The notes under the pieces: model-generated
Databases searched by the model: none
What the model saw: the letters and a program-made list of their open reading frames with translations, nothing else
What the model was told of the DNA's origin: nothing
Position numbers and translations under genes: made by a program
Shown: in pieces, positions 50,369 through 59,912 of the stretch
Position numbering within the stretch: position 1 is the stretch's first letter
Layout: each line of letters begins with the position of its first letter
DNA from: Fluctibacter halophilus
GTDB lineage: Bacteria > Pseudomonadota > Gammaproteobacteria > Enterobacterales > Alteromonadaceae
Length of the DNA: 64,000 nt
Reading direction: 5' to 3'
Assembly: GCF_020687825.1 (NCBI RefSeq)
Contig: NZ_JAJEWP010000004.1
Coordinates: forward strand, 248,001 to 312,000

Positions 50369-51441
50369 TCGGTACTGTCCTTCTTATCAATGGGCAAATA
50401 CAAGGTGAATTCGGTGTGCCCGGGCCAACTTTCCAATTCAATTTTACCGCGATGCTGATCCACCAGCGTCTGGGCAATCGACAACCCCAATCCGGTACCG
50501 TCTTTTTTGCCCGTGACCATGGGGTAAAACAAGGTGTCCCTTATTTCGGCAGGAATGCCAGGGCCATTGTCGGAAATCTTTATCTGTGCCACCAAGGGAT
50601 GGCGAACGCCGTGAATGGTCATTTGCCGTTCGATGCGGGTCACCAGGTGTATTTCACCATCGGGTTGCTCACACAATACCTGCACGGCATTGCGAACAAT
50701 GTTCAGTACCGCTTGTTGCAACATATCCTGATCCAACCACAAGTCCGGAATACTGGGGTCATAATCCCGGATCACCTGAACGCTGTGGCTGGAATCAAGA
50801 TTGACCAAAGTGCGTATTTTTTCCAACACACGGTGAACGTTGTGCCATTGGAAATTGGGCGGTACGTTGGGACCCAGCAAACGATCCACCAGGTTGCGCA
50901 GTCGATCACTCTGTTCGATGATCATTTGCGTAAATTCAGTGGTGTCCGGACTATCCAGTTGTTTTTCCAACAGCTGAGCAGCCCCCCGGATCCCCCCTAA
51001 AGGGTTCTTAATCTCATGCGCAAGCCCCCTGACCAATTCCCGCGCCGCCTGCTGCTGAGCCCACTGCTGTGACTCCTGACTGATTCGCCGCTGCTGATCA
51101 ATTTTGCGAACTTCCAACAACAATGCCGGCGCAGCATTGAATTCGATGCTGGTCACTGTCAGGTCTGCCAGCACGAAGCGGCCATCATTAAACGCTAACT
51201 GCACTTCACTGTCGGAGAAATCATCACCGTTTTGCAACGCCTCATCCAGGCGCTGCATATCCAGGCTCGCATGAGCAAAGAATTGCCTGAACGGGAATCC
51301 CAGCAACTGATTCACGCTGGTCTCCAACAATGTCTGCGCGGCATGATTGACGTAAGTTATTTTTAACTCACCATCAAGCACCACAACAGCCGTCGACAGG
51401 CTGTCTAACAGGTCGATGTCTTTCACGCTGGTTTTCTGCAT
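50365..51441 (-). CDS. glnL: Nitrogen regulation sensor kinase NtrB
   Basis: Cytoplasmic PII-controlled histidine kinase/phosphatase of 358 residues. It has an N-terminal PAS domain (LSTAVVVLDGELKITYVNHAA), the H-box RGLAHEIKNPLGGIRGAAQ with the autophosphorylated histidine, and N, G1 and G2 boxes (NIVRNAVQ, DNGPGIP, GTGLGLSIA). The start is unsettled: ATG 51441 (MQKTSVKD) is chosen because the NtrC-like palindrome and a TATAAT lie just upstream; the frame extends to 51483 but would translate through that site. GTG 51423 is another candidate. It is divergent in function from, and follows, the DUF4124 gene. Confidence 0.93.
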   Translation of the reverse strand: MQKTSVKDIDLLDSLSTAVVVLDGELKITYVNHAAQTLLETSVNQLLGFPFRQFFAHASLDMQRLDEALQNGDDFSDSEVQLAFNDGRFVLADLTVTSIEFNAAPALLLEVRKIDQQRRISQESQQWAQQQAARELVRGLAHEIKNPLGGIRGAAQLLEKQLDSPDTTEFTQMIIEQSDRLRNLVDRLLGPNVPPNFQWHNVHRVLEKIRTLVNLDSSHSVQVIRDYDPSIPDLWLDQDMLQQAVLNIVRNAVQVLCEQPDGEIHLVTRIERQMTIHGVRHPLVAQIKISDNGPGIPAEIRDTLFYPMVTGKKDGTGLGLSIAQTLVDQHRGKIELESWPGHTEFTLYLPIDKKDSTE

Positions 51442-51447
51442 CTCGGC

Positions 51448-51474
51448 ATTATACACATGCACCATAATAGTGCA
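51448..51474 (-). promoter_or_regulatory. glnL promoter region with NtrC-like site
   Basis: TGCACCATAATAGTGCA (51458-51474, plus strand) matches the NtrC palindrome TGCACCA-N3-TGGTGCA at 13 of 14 fixed positions. On the minus strand TATAAT follows at 51448-51453, so NtrC bound here would block a weak sigma70 promoter, as at glnLp in E. coli. No good -35 box was found. Confidence 0.7.
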
Positions 51475-51531
51475 TTGAAACAAAACTTACCTTACCAGTG
51501 TCAAGCACCAGCAAGCTGGTAACCGCGATAA

Positions 51532-52065
51532 TTACAGGCTTGGTGTAATCAATGCGGACGCACGGTGCAAATACACGGTGTGCTGAGGGGATGATGCAAG
51601 GATCTTGCCTGTATTGTCGACGAGTTGCAGTTGCAGGGTATGTTCACCGCGGTCAACGCTTTCAAGGCTAAATTGGGGGATCGGATTGGTGGCAACGACG
51701 TTACCATCCATCAGCAATTGAAAAACACCAGGGCCAGTGGGAGATACCTGTCCTGAGACAGAGAAGTTGCCGAGGTTATTTCGTATCGTTGCACCATCGG
51801 CAGGCGCAGTGATGCTGAGGTCGTACTGAACAGCCGGTCGTTGCACTGTTTTAGTTGCAGGTGCTGTCTTTGTCGGTGCAAGCGCAGGCATTACAGCACT
51901 GTTTACCCCACTGAGATCAACCGGTACTGCACCAGCAACGGGCATATCGGTGTAACGCACCGTGCCGTCTTTCTCCTTGATCATATACAGTGTGCCTGCG
52001 CTGACGCACACTGAACAGCAAGCGCCAACCGCCAGGGTTGTAATACGATGAAGCAGCGATTTCAT
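51532..52065 (-). CDS. DUF4124 domain-containing exported protein
   Basis: A 177-residue periplasmic protein with a signal peptide (LAVGACCSVCVSAGT) and a DUF4124 domain at its start (LYMIKEKDGTVRYTDMP), the short motif that defines the family. A Pro/Ala/Thr linker follows, then a domain with an immunoglobulin-like look (ITAPADGATIRNNLGNFSVSGQV, HTLQLQLVD). Members are common between glnA and ntrB in gammaproteobacteria, but their function is unknown. It lies 104 bases downstream of glnA, beyond the terminator, and 91 bases before glnL. Confidence 0.82.
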   Translation of the reverse strand: MKSLLHRITTLAVGACCSVCVSAGTLYMIKEKDGTVRYTDMPVAGAVPVDLSGVNSAVMPALAPTKTAPATKTVQRPAVQYDLSITAPADGATIRNNLGNFSVSGQVSPTGPGVFQLLMDGNVVATNPIPQFSLESVDRGEHTLQLQLVDNTGKILASSPQHTVYLHRASALITPSL

Positions 52066-52114
52066 ACACAGACCTACTGATACAGGGTAATGGTATAAGT
52101 GTAACCCTAGCAGA

Positions 52115-52144
52115 AATAAAAAAAAGCCCGCTTTACGCGGGCTT
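52115..52144 (-). terminator. glnA terminator
   Basis: Minus-strand hairpin AAGCCCGC / GCGGGCTT (52124-52144) with loop GTAAA, followed by a run of T (52115-52123). It separates glnA from the downstream DUF4124-glnL-glnG genes, as in the enteric layout with its internal glnL promoter. Confidence 0.93.
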
Positions 52145-52169
52145 TGTATAGTTTTTAATATCTAAGCGA

Positions 52170-53579
52170 TTACACGCTGTAATACATATCGAACTCAACA
52201 GGGTGAGTCGTCATGTTCAGTGTGGTCACTTCGCCGCGCTTCAGATCAATGTAAGCATCAATCATGTCGTCGGTCATAACTCCACCGGCTTTCAGGAAGT
52301 CACGGTCTGCGTCCAGAGCATCCAACGCCATTTCCAGCGAGCTCGCAACGGTTGGAATTTCCGCGGCTTCTTCTGCAGGCAGGTCATACAAGTCTTTGTC
52401 CATGGAATCGCCAGGATGGATCTTGTTTTTGATCCCGTCGAGGCCCGCCATCAACATGGCAGTGAACGCCAGGTATGGGTTAGCCGTTGGGTCAGGGAAA
52501 CGTACTTCGATACGACGGGCACGATCACTGGTGACAAAAGGCACACGGATAGAAGCTGAACGGTTGCGGGCAGAATAGGCCAACATTACCGGTGCTTCAA
52601 AGCCAGGGACCAGACGCTTGTAAGAGTTGGTCGAGGCATTGGTGAATGCATTGATTGCACGGGCGTGTTTGATGATACCGCCAATGTAATACAGCGCTTC
52701 TTCAGACAAACCAGCGTACTTGTCACCGGCGAAAATGTTCACGCCACCTTTGCTGATGGACTGGTGGCAGTGCATGCCTGAACCGTTGTCACCGACCAGA
52801 GGCTTAGGCATAAAGGTCGCTGTCTGACCATAGGCGTGTGCCACGTTGTGCACGACATACTTGTAAATTTGCAGCTCATCGGCTTTCTTCACCAGGGTGT
52901 TGAAACGGCAGGCAATTTCGTTTTGTCCTGCAGTCGCAACTTCGTGGTGGTGAGCTTCAACAACCAATCCCATCTCTTCCATTACCATACACATGGCAGC
53001 ACGAATATCGTGAGCGGAGTCAACCGGAGGAACCGGGAAGTAACCGCCTTTCACGCCAGGGCGGTGACCCAGGTTACCGTCTTCAAACTCGGCACCGGAG
53101 TTCCACTTCGCTTCAGAAGAATCGATGGCATAGTATGAACCCGCCATGTCGGTGTGGAAACGTACGTCATCAAACAGGAAGAATTCCGGCTCAGGACCAA
53201 AATACACTTCATCACCAATACCACTGGCTACCAGATATTCTTCAGCACGACGCGCAACAGAACGGGGGTCACGCTCGTAGCCCTGCATGGTAGAAGGCTC
53301 AAGAATGTCACAGCGCACGTTGATTTGTGCTTCTTCAGAGAAAGGATCCAAAACAACGGATTCGGGATCTGGCATCAATACCATGTCTGACTCGTTGATC
53401 CCTTTCCAACCGGAAATGGATGAACCATCAAACATTTTACCTTCTTCAAAGAATTCGTCGTTGACTTGGTGAGTAGGAATGGATACGTGTTGCTCTTTAC
53501 CCTTCGTGTCGGTGAAACGCAAATCGACAAATTTTGCTTCACTTTCTTTGATCAGGTCTAACGCCTTTTGAATTGACAT
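52170..53579 (-). CDS. glnA: Glutamine synthetase type I
   Basis: Makes glutamine from glutamate, ammonia and ATP. The 469-residue type I beta enzyme has the family catalytic motifs ([10 protein letters not shown], the [12 protein letters not shown] metal/ammonia site, and the [15 protein letters not shown] region) and the adenylylation tyrosine in [11 protein letters not shown], so control by GlnE is expected. The start at 53579 has GGAGGA 5 bases ahead; the frame's longer opening is in the leader. Regulation is read directly from the sequence: sigma54 promoter at 53648-53666 and NtrC sites at 53738-53775, consistent with NtrC activation in nitrogen limitation. Confidence 0.98.
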   Translation of the reverse strand: MSIQKALDLIKESEAKFVDLRFTDTKGKEQHVSIPTHQVNDEFFEEGKMFDGSSISGWKGINESDMVLMPDPESVVLDPFSEEAQINVRCDILEPSTMQGYERDPRSVARRAEEYLVASGIGDEVYFGPEPEFFLFDDVRFHTDMAGSYYAIDSSEAKWNSGAEFEDGNLGHRPGVKGGYFPVPPVDSAHDIRAAMCMVMEEMGLVVEAHHHEVATAGQNEIACRFNTLVKKADELQIYKYVVHNVAHAYGQTATFMPKPLVGDNGSGMHCHQSISKGGVNIFAGDKYAGLSEEALYYIGGIIKHARAINAFTNASTNSYKRLVPGFEAPVMLAYSARNRSASIRVPFVTSDRARRIEVRFPDPTANPYLAFTAMLMAGLDGIKNKIHPGDSMDKDLYDLPAEEAAEIPTVASSLEMALDALDADRDFLKAGGVMTDDMIDAYIDLKRGEVTTLNMTTHPVEFDMYYSV

Positions 53580-53647
53580 TGTGTCCTCCAATAAAAAAAT
53601 ATCAACGTGTAAATGTGGTTGGCCTTGCGGCTGTGTGGGCAACAAGC

Positions 53648-53666
53648 AAGCGATTTTCGTGCCAAA
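53648..53666 (-). promoter_or_regulatory. glnA sigma54 promoter
   Basis: TTGGCACGAAAATCGCTTG on the minus strand: the -24 element TTGGCACG is perfect, the -12 GC stands exactly 10 bases after GG (consensus TTGC read as TCGC). The start would be near 53638, 59 nt before the ATG. Confidence 0.85.
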
Positions 53667-53737
53667 AACGAGACTCCCTCGCAACCCTTCAAAAGCCGAA
53701 GATTGCCTCCCCCCGGCAGACAAACCCCGTAAACTTT

Positions 53738-53775
53738 TGCACTAATTTGAAGCATTCGAGCACCATTGTGGTGCA
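53738..53775. promoter_or_regulatory. Two NtrC-binding sites upstream of glnA
   Basis: AGCACCATTGTGGTGCA (53759-53775) matches the NtrC consensus TGCACCA-N3-TGGTGCA at 13 of 14 fixed positions; TGCACTAATTTGAAGCA (53738-53754) matches at 11 of 14. Their centres lie 21 bp apart and about 108 and 129 bp upstream of the predicted start, very close to the enhancer positions at E. coli glnAp2. Confidence 0.85.
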
Positions 53776-53776
53776 A

Positions 53777-53805
53777 TTGATACTATTGCATCTTTCCACT
53801 ATAGC
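53777..53805 (+). promoter_or_regulatory. typA promoter
   Basis: TTGATA (53777-53782), a 17-base spacer and TATAGC (53800-53805) form a plausible sigma70 promoter. Its -35 box begins one base after the strong NtrC site, so the glnA enhancer and the typA promoter are interlocked. The mRNA leader would be about 165 nt. No other gene was seen in the 399-base gap. Confidence 0.5.
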
Positions 53806-53978
53806 CCGATTTATCCATCCTACCGCTTTTTTTCTGTGAATATTCAACGACACTGGTCAAATAATCGCATTTGTTATTCGCCAAGGGACAGATAAAACTG
53901 TACAATCCGCCGCCTATTTTACCCCTTGGGGCCTGTTGCCCCGTCGGTGGTTGTCACCACACTAGAGAGATGAACACA

Positions 53979-55814
53979 ATGAGCGCATCGCAAACCTCAT
54001 TAGATAAATTGCGCAACATCGCAATTATTGCCCACGTTGACCACGGTAAAACCACCCTGGTTGATAAACTTCTTCAACAATCGGGCACATTGGAAAGCCG
54101 CGGCGCTGCTGAAGAGCGGGTCATGGACTCCAATGACATTGAGAAAGAGCGTGGTATCACCATCTTGGCCAAAAACACGGCCATTAAGTGGAACGACTAC
54201 CGGATCAACATTGTTGACACTCCCGGACACGCCGACTTCGGTGGCGAAGTAGAGCGAGTTATGTCAATGGCAGATTCCGTACTGTTGCTGGTCGACGCCC
54301 AGGAAGGTCCAATGCCACAAACCCGCTTTGTGACCCAAAAAGCATTTGCTCAGGGCCTGAAACCGATTGTCGTGATCAACAAAATCGACAAACCTGGCGC
54401 ACGCCCCGACTGGGTCATCGACCAGGTATTTGACCTGTTCGACAACCTCGGCGCCACAGATGACCAACTGGATTTCCAGGTGGTATACGCCTCCGCACTG
54501 AACGGCTGGGCAGCACACGACTCTGACACCAAGGGTGAAGACATGACCCCGTTGTTTGAAACCATCGTTGAACAGGTTGCTCCGCCAAGTGCCGACCTGG
54601 AAGGTGGTTTCCAGATGCAGATTTCCCAGTTGGATTACAACTCTTACGTCGGTGTAATCGGTGTCGGTCGTATTACCCGCGGTACAGTGAAGCCCAACCA
54701 GCAAGTCACCGTAGTGGGTGCTGATGGTAAAAAACGCAATGGTAAAGTTGGCCAGATCCTCGGCTATCTTGGTCTGGATCGTCACGAAACAGATTTCGCT
54801 CAAGCCGGCGACATCATTGCAATTACCGGTCTGGGTGAGCTGAAGATTTCCGATACTATTTGTGACGTTAATCATGTAGAAGCGTTGCCGCCACTGTCTG
54901 TTGACGAACCCACAGTGACCATGACCTTCCAGGTCAATACCTCACCGTTTGCGGGTAAAGAAGGTAAGTACGTAACCTCGCGGAACATCCTCGAGCGTCT
55001 GCACGACGAGCTGGTTCACAACGTAGCATTGCGCGTTGAGGAAACCGGTGACCCGGACAAGTTCCGTGTATCCGGTCGCGGTGAATTGCACCTGGGTATT
55101 CTGATTGAAAACATGCGTCGTGAAGGCTACGAACTGGCGGTATCCCGTCCGGAAGTAATCATCAAAGAAGAAGACGGTCAACTGATGGAACCGTTCGAAA
55201 CCCTGACCATCGACGTTGAAGAAGAGCATCAGGGCAGCATCATGGAGCAAATCGGTTTGCGTAAGGGCGAACTGACAGACATGTCACCTGACGGCAAGGG
55301 CCGCGTGCGCATGGATTTCATGATCCCAAGCCGGGGCCTGATTGGCTTCCAGACCGAATTCATGACCCTGACATCCGGTTCCGGATTGCTGTACCACACC
55401 TTTGACCACTATGGTCCTCACAAAGGTGGCATCATCGGCCAGCGTAAGAACGGTGTATTGATTGCCAATGCTGCAGGTAAAGCGCTGACCAATGCCCTGT
55501 TCAACCTGCAGGAACGTGGACGTCTGTTCATTGGCCACGGTGTTGAAGTGTACGAAGGTATGATCATCGGTATTCATAGCCGTGACAACGACCTGACCGT
55601 CAACGCACTGAAAGGTAAGCAACTGACCAACGTTCGTGCATCAGGGACTGACGAAGCGCAGAATCTGGTGCCGCCCATCATCATGTCGCTGGAACAAGCG
55701 CTGGAATTTATTGATGATGACGAGCTGGTAGAAGTCACGCCGGTCAGCATTCGTATCCGTAAGAAATTGCTCACCGAGAACGAGCGTAAGCGCGCCTCAC
55801 GCAGCAAAGAATAA
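53979..55814 (+). CDS. typA: Ribosome-associated GTPase BipA/TypA
   Basis: Translational GTPase related to EF-G that aids 50S assembly, especially at low temperature. The 611-residue product has the P-loop [10 protein letters not shown] near the start, G2 and G3 elements ([21 protein letters not shown]), NKIDKPGA, and the BipA-specific C-terminal domain ([29 protein letters not shown]). I chose ATG 53979 ([13 protein letters not shown]), 9 bases after GAGAGA; ATG 53970 is three codons upstream. The frame opens earlier without support. It is divergent from glnA, as in many gammaproteobacteria, and ends in a strong terminator. Confidence 0.97.
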   Translation: MSASQTSLDKLRNIAIIAHVDHGKTTLVDKLLQQSGTLESRGAAEERVMDSNDIEKERGITILAKNTAIKWNDYRINIVDTPGHADFGGEVERVMSMADSVLLLVDAQEGPMPQTRFVTQKAFAQGLKPIVVINKIDKPGARPDWVIDQVFDLFDNLGATDDQLDFQVVYASALNGWAAHDSDTKGEDMTPLFETIVEQVAPPSADLEGGFQMQISQLDYNSYVGVIGVGRITRGTVKPNQQVTVVGADGKKRNGKVGQILGYLGLDRHETDFAQAGDIIAITGLGELKISDTICDVNHVEALPPLSVDEPTVTMTFQVNTSPFAGKEGKYVTSRNILERLHDELVHNVALRVEETGDPDKFRVSGRGELHLGILIENMRREGYELAVSRPEVIIKEEDGQLMEPFETLTIDVEEEHQGSIMEQIGLRKGELTDMSPDGKGRVRMDFMIPSRGLIGFQTEFMTLTSGSGLLYHTFDHYGPHKGGIIGQRKNGVLIANAAGKALTNALFNLQERGRLFIGHGVEVYEGMIIGIHSRDNDLTVNALKGKQLTNVRASGTDEAQNLVPPIIMSLEQALEFIDDDELVEVTPVSIRIRKKLLTENERKRASRSKE

Positions 55815-55828
55815 CGCCCTTGCGGCAA

Positions 55829-55860
55829 TAAAAAAACGGTGCCTTGGCACCGTTTTTTTT
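55829..55860. terminator. Bidirectional terminator between typA and hutH
   Basis: A perfect 9-bp stem AACGGTGCC (55835-55843) / GGCACCGTT (55846-55854) with a TT loop, flanked by runs of A and T on both sides. Confidence 0.95.
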
Positions 55861-55875
55861 GCTCTATCAAGACAC

Positions 55876-57399
55876 TCAGTCGAGCAGTGCCAATCCCGTG
55901 GCATCCATCAGGTGATGTTGCTTGATCAACTGCTTGGCATTTTCAATGTCTGGCGCGAAATAGCGGTCTTTATCGTAGAACGGGACCTTTTCACGCAACA
56001 ACCCCATCAGTGGCTGCAACGGTTCACTGGTCTTCAACGGTTTACGGAAGTCCAGGCCCTGACAAGCCGCTAACCATTCCACGGCCAGAATACCGGCCAC
56101 ATTGTCAAAGATATCCCGCAAACGACGACCTGCAAATGTCGCCATGGATACGTGATCTTCCTGGTTGGCGGAGGTGGGCAGTGAGTCAATCGATGCCGGA
56201 TGAGCCAGGGTCTTATTCTCGCTCGCCAGTGCCGCACAGGTCACCTGAGCGATCATGAATCCAGAATTCACACCGCCATTTTCGACCAGGAAAGGGGGCA
56301 GTCCACTGAGGTGAGTATCAATCATCAATGCCATGCGACGCTCAGACAACGAGCCTATCTCAGACAACGCAATGGCCAGCATATCTGCCGCCATCGCCAC
56401 GGTTTCTGCGTGAAAATTACCGCCCGACAAGATGTCACCGCTATCGGCAAAGACCAGCGGGTTATCACTCACGCCGTTGGCTTCGGTGATCAGGATCTCA
56501 CTGGCAAAGCGCATTTGTTGCAAACTCGCTCCCATGACCTGTGGCTGACAGCGCAACGAGTAAGGATCCTGAACCTTCTCACAACCCTGGTGGGAATCAC
56601 CAATTTCGGACGTCGCCAATAACTGCCGGAATGCAGTGGCAACATCTGATTGGGTTTTGTGTCCGCGCACTGCGTGGATACGCGGATCAAACGGAACCCG
56701 GGAGCCAAGAGCAGCTTCGACCGTTAATGCGCCAATACCGATGGCACTGTGCAGTGCATTTTCACAATAAAACAAACCTTGCAGTGCAAATGCGGTGGAT
56801 GCCTGGGTACCGTTCAACAACGCCAGCCCTTCTTTTGGCGCCAGTGTGATTGGCGCCAGACCTGCCAACGTTAAGCCTTCAGCCGCCGACAAACGGTTGC
56901 CCTTGTGGAACACTTCACCTTCACCCAGCAACACACAGCTCATGTGTGCCAATGGTGCCAGGTCACCCGATGCACCGACTGAGCCCTTTTCGGGAATGGC
57001 GGGATACACCTGTGCGTTATACAGGGCGATCAGCGCTTCGATCACCGACAAGCGAATACCAGAAAAGCCACGGGCCAGTGAATTGATTTTCAACAGCATC
57101 AGCAAACGTACGGTGTCTTCGCTCATAAAATCCCCCGTACCGGCAGCATGAGACAGGACGATGCTGCGCTGCAGCAGTTCCAGCTCAGAGACATCGATAC
57201 GGGTATTGGCCAGCAAGCCAAATCCGGTGTTGATGCCGTACACGGTGCGATCTTGTTTGATCACATCCAGTACGGTTTGTTCTGCTGCGTGAATGCCGGC
57301 TTTCGCATCTTCCGCCAGTGACAGCGGAACATGATGGCGATGCACGTCGCGAAGTTGCTCCAGGGTTAGTGTGCCCGGTTGTAATGTTAATGTCGTCAT
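55876..57399 (-). CDS. hutH: Histidine ammonia-lyase
   Basis: First enzyme of histidine breakdown, turning L-histidine into urocanate and ammonia. The 507-residue protein has the MIO-forming triad Ala143-Ser144-Gly145 in [14 protein letters not shown], the tyrosine segment in [10 protein letters not shown] and the conserved NGTQAST and [14 protein letters not shown] regions. GGAG lies 9 bases before the ATG, within the end of hutU; only 6 bases separate the genes, so the two are coupled. It is last in the hutC-hutU-hutH unit. Confidence 0.98.
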   Translation of the reverse strand: MTTLTLQPGTLTLEQLRDVHRHHVPLSLAEDAKAGIHAAEQTVLDVIKQDRTVYGINTGFGLLANTRIDVSELELLQRSIVLSHAAGTGDFMSEDTVRLLMLLKINSLARGFSGIRLSVIEALIALYNAQVYPAIPEKGSVGASGDLAPLAHMSCVLLGEGEVFHKGNRLSAAEGLTLAGLAPITLAPKEGLALLNGTQASTAFALQGLFYCENALHSAIGIGALTVEAALGSRVPFDPRIHAVRGHKTQSDVATAFRQLLATSEIGDSHQGCEKVQDPYSLRCQPQVMGASLQQMRFASEILITEANGVSDNPLVFADSGDILSGGNFHAETVAMAADMLAIALSEIGSLSERRMALMIDTHLSGLPPFLVENGGVNSGFMIAQVTCAALASENKTLAHPASIDSLPTSANQEDHVSMATFAGRRLRDIFDNVAGILAVEWLAACQGLDFRKPLKTSEPLQPLMGLLREKVPFYDKDRYFAPDIENAKQLIKQHHLMDATGLALLD

Positions 57400-57405
57400 G
57401 TCGGC

Positions 57406-59076
57406 TTACTCCACATCCAGCATCGGCAAATCAAGCTTGTGCTTACGTGCACAGTCTTTGGCGATGTCATAACCAGCGTCCGCATGTCGCATGACACCGG
57501 TCGCCGGATCGTTGTGTAGTACGCGAGCAATACGCTCATCGGCCTCTTTCGAACCGTCACACAGAATCACGACACCGGAGTGCTGACTGAAACCCATGCC
57601 CACACCACCACCATGGTGCAGACTTACCCAGGTAGCACCACCGGCCGTGTTCAGCAACGCGTTGAGCAGAGGCCAATCCGACACCGCATCAGAACCGTCT
57701 TGCATGGATTCGGTTTCCCGGTTCGGTGAAGCCACCGAGCCGGAATCGAGGTGATCACGACCGATAACCACAGGCGCACTCAGCTCTCCGTTTCTAACCA
57801 TTTCATTAAAGGCCAGTCCCAACTTCTGACGTTCACCCAACCCAACCCAGCAGATACGGGCAGGTAGACCCTGGAATTGAATACGCTCTTTGGCCATGTC
57901 CAGCCAGTTGTGCAGGTGCGGATTGTCGGGGATCAACTCCTTAACCTTCGCATCGGTTTTGTAGATGTCTTCAGGATCGCCAGACAATGCAGCCCAGCGG
58001 AAAGGACCTATGCCCTGGCAGAACAACGGACGAATATAGGCTGGGACGAAGCCGGGGAAATCAAATGCATTTTGCACCCCTTCTTCCAATGCCATCTGGC
58101 GAATGTTGTTGCCATAATCCAGCGTCGCAGACCCGGCATCCTGCAGGCCAAGCATCGCCTGCACCTGGACTGCCATCGACTGCTTGGCTGCTTTGACCAC
58201 TGCGGCCTCATCTTTGTCACGCATTTGTGCAGCCTGCTCCATGGTCCAGCCCTGTGGCAGATAACCATTCAATGGGTCGTGGGCGCTGGTCTGGTCGGTG
58301 ACCACATCAGGGACGATGCCGCGGGCCAATAATTCTGGGAAAACATCTGCAGCGTTCGCCAGCAAACCTACCGACACCGGCGTGCCGGCGGCTTTGGCCG
58401 CGTCTAACATGGCAAGGGCTTCGTCCACCGAGGTGGCTTTCTTGTCCAGGTAACGGGTTTTGATGCGAAAATCGATACGGCTTTCATCCACTTCAACGGC
58501 CAACATGGAAAACCCTGCCATGGTTGCAGCCAGAGGCTGAGCGCCTCCCATTCCACCTAAACCACCGGTCAGGATCCAACGACCACTGGCATCGCCGTCA
58601 AAATGGGTTTTGGCCACGCTGACGAAGGTCTCATACGTGCCCTGGACAATGCCCTGTGAACCGATGTAAATCCACGAGCCGGCCGTCATCTGGCCGTACA
58701 TCATCAGACCTTTTTTATCCAGTTCGTTGAAATGCTCCCAGTTCGCCCAGTGCGGCACCAGATTGGAATTGGCGATCAACACTCTCGGCGCATTCTCGTG
58801 AGTGGGAAACACACCGACGGGTTTGCCCGATTGCACCAACAGGGTCTCATCATCATTCAGGCGAGTCAGTACCTCGACGATTTTGTCGTATGAGGCCCAA
58901 TCTCTGGCTGCCCGACCGATCCCGCCGTATACAACCAGATTCTGTGGGTGCTCGGCAACCTCGGGGTCAAGGTTGTTCATCAACATGCGCAGAGGCGCTT
59001 CGGTTTGCCAACTTTTGGCGGTCAACGTGTTGCCACGGGGCGCGCGGATCACACGGTTAGGATCAAAACGGTTCAT
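57406..59076 (-). CDS. hutU: Urocanate hydratase
   Basis: Second enzyme of histidine degradation: adds water to urocanate to give imidazolonepropionate, with tightly bound NAD+ as electrophile. The 556-residue sequence has the NAD-binding [13 protein letters not shown] loop, the cysteine segment [20 protein letters not shown], and [15 protein letters not shown]. It follows hutC after only 19 bases, so the three minus-strand hut genes form one operon with the repressor gene first. Confidence 0.98.
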   Translation of the reverse strand: MNRFDPNRVIRAPRGNTLTAKSWQTEAPLRMLMNNLDPEVAEHPQNLVVYGGIGRAARDWASYDKIVEVLTRLNDDETLLVQSGKPVGVFPTHENAPRVLIANSNLVPHWANWEHFNELDKKGLMMYGQMTAGSWIYIGSQGIVQGTYETFVSVAKTHFDGDASGRWILTGGLGGMGGAQPLAATMAGFSMLAVEVDESRIDFRIKTRYLDKKATSVDEALAMLDAAKAAGTPVSVGLLANAADVFPELLARGIVPDVVTDQTSAHDPLNGYLPQGWTMEQAAQMRDKDEAAVVKAAKQSMAVQVQAMLGLQDAGSATLDYGNNIRQMALEEGVQNAFDFPGFVPAYIRPLFCQGIGPFRWAALSGDPEDIYKTDAKVKELIPDNPHLHNWLDMAKERIQFQGLPARICWVGLGERQKLGLAFNEMVRNGELSAPVVIGRDHLDSGSVASPNRETESMQDGSDAVSDWPLLNALLNTAGGATWVSLHHGGGVGMGFSQHSGVVILCDGSKEADERIARVLHNDPATGVMRHADAGYDIAKDCARKHKLDLPMLDVE

Positions 59077-59095
59077 GTTTTCTCCTGATGCAGGG

Positions 59096-59806
59096 TTATG
59101 TTTTGGCCTGGAAGTTCAAATGACCTCCCAGTCGATAACGGTTACCGGGGTGGTACAGTACAGCGTGGCTAACGACCCCCCGGGCGGAATAGGTTCGTCG
59201 TGATATTTTCAGACACGGATCGGCCGCAGTGATCTGCAATGCTTGGGCAATGTGCGCCTCAGGCAACATGGCCTCGACGCTGTGATCGGCCTGGGTCAAC
59301 GGGGCAACCAGATTCAGGTAGTGATTCGCCGTTTGCTGGCTGAAGTCCTGTTGCAGATAGTCCGGCGCCCAGCGCGGGTTTACCCAACGCTCTTCATACT
59401 GAATGGGCTGGCCATTCTCGCTGTGTACGATAATGCTGTGGAACACCACATCACCAATGCCTACATCCAGCCAACGGGCCAGTGCTTCATTGGCGATTAC
59501 ACTATCAAGGTGCAATATCGAGCTGGCGTAGCGATGACCACGCTGAATGACTTCATCACGAATACTGCGGATCTCAAGCATCGAACTCATTGGCCGGTGG
59601 TCAGACACGAAGGTGCCGAGCCCTTGGGTACGCATCAGGATCCCTTCTTCAACCAGTTCGGTAACCGCTCGGCGCGCGGTCATGCGGCTGACCTGATGCT
59701 GTAGCGCCAGCTGATTTTCAGACGGCACCTGATCGCCAGGTCCCATAGTCCCATCTTCGATGGCATCCAGTAATGCCAGCTTGATTTGGGTGTAGCGAGG
59801 CAACAT
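59096..59806 (-). CDS. hutC: Histidine utilisation repressor HutC (GntR family)
   Basis: GntR/HutC-type repressor of 236 residues. The N-terminal winged helix has the usual [21 protein letters not shown] motif, and the C-terminal UTRA domain, which senses urocanate, includes [19 protein letters not shown]. The start at 59806 (MLPRYTQIK) is chosen because the longer frame would run through the operator at 59846-59863. Its operator overlaps both divergent promoters, so it should control itself, hutUH and hutIG. Confidence 0.95.
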   Translation of the reverse strand: MLPRYTQIKLALLDAIEDGTMGPGDQVPSENQLALQHQVSRMTARRAVTELVEEGILMRTQGLGTFVSDHRPMSSMLEIRSIRDEVIQRGHRYASSILHLDSVIANEALARWLDVGIGDVVFHSIIVHSENGQPIQYEERWVNPRWAPDYLQQDFSQQTANHYLNLVAPLTQADHSVEAMLPEAHIAQALQITAADPCLKISRRTYSARGVVSHAVLYHPGNRYRLGGHLNFQAKT

Positions 59807-59845
59807 CTTGCAACCTGTCTGAGTGAGTCCGAATGGCCAACATAC

Positions 59846-59877
59846 TACTTGTATATACAAGTATGCACAAGTACACT
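59846..59877. promoter_or_regulatory. HutC operator and divergent hut promoters
   Basis: TACTTGTATATACAAGTA (59846-59863) is a perfect 18-bp palindrome of the HutC type (CTTGTATATACAAG core). A second half-site, CACAAGTA (59866-59873), repeats TACAAGTA (59856-59863) one helical turn (10 bp) away. For hutI, TTGTAT (59849-59854), 17 bases, TACACT (59872-59877) serve as promoter; for hutC the minus-strand TTGTGC / TAGTAT pair with a 17-base spacer uses the same DNA. Confidence 0.8.
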
Positions 59878-59912
59878 GTTGAACAAATTTATCCCCTATA
59901 CGGAACGGTTCC

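Noticed and set aside
59846-59863. LexA-like box in the hut intergenic region
   Set aside because: The TATATA core looks like a LexA box, but the flanks are CTTG/CAAG rather than CTG/CAG, and the neighbours are hut genes, so HutC is the better reading.
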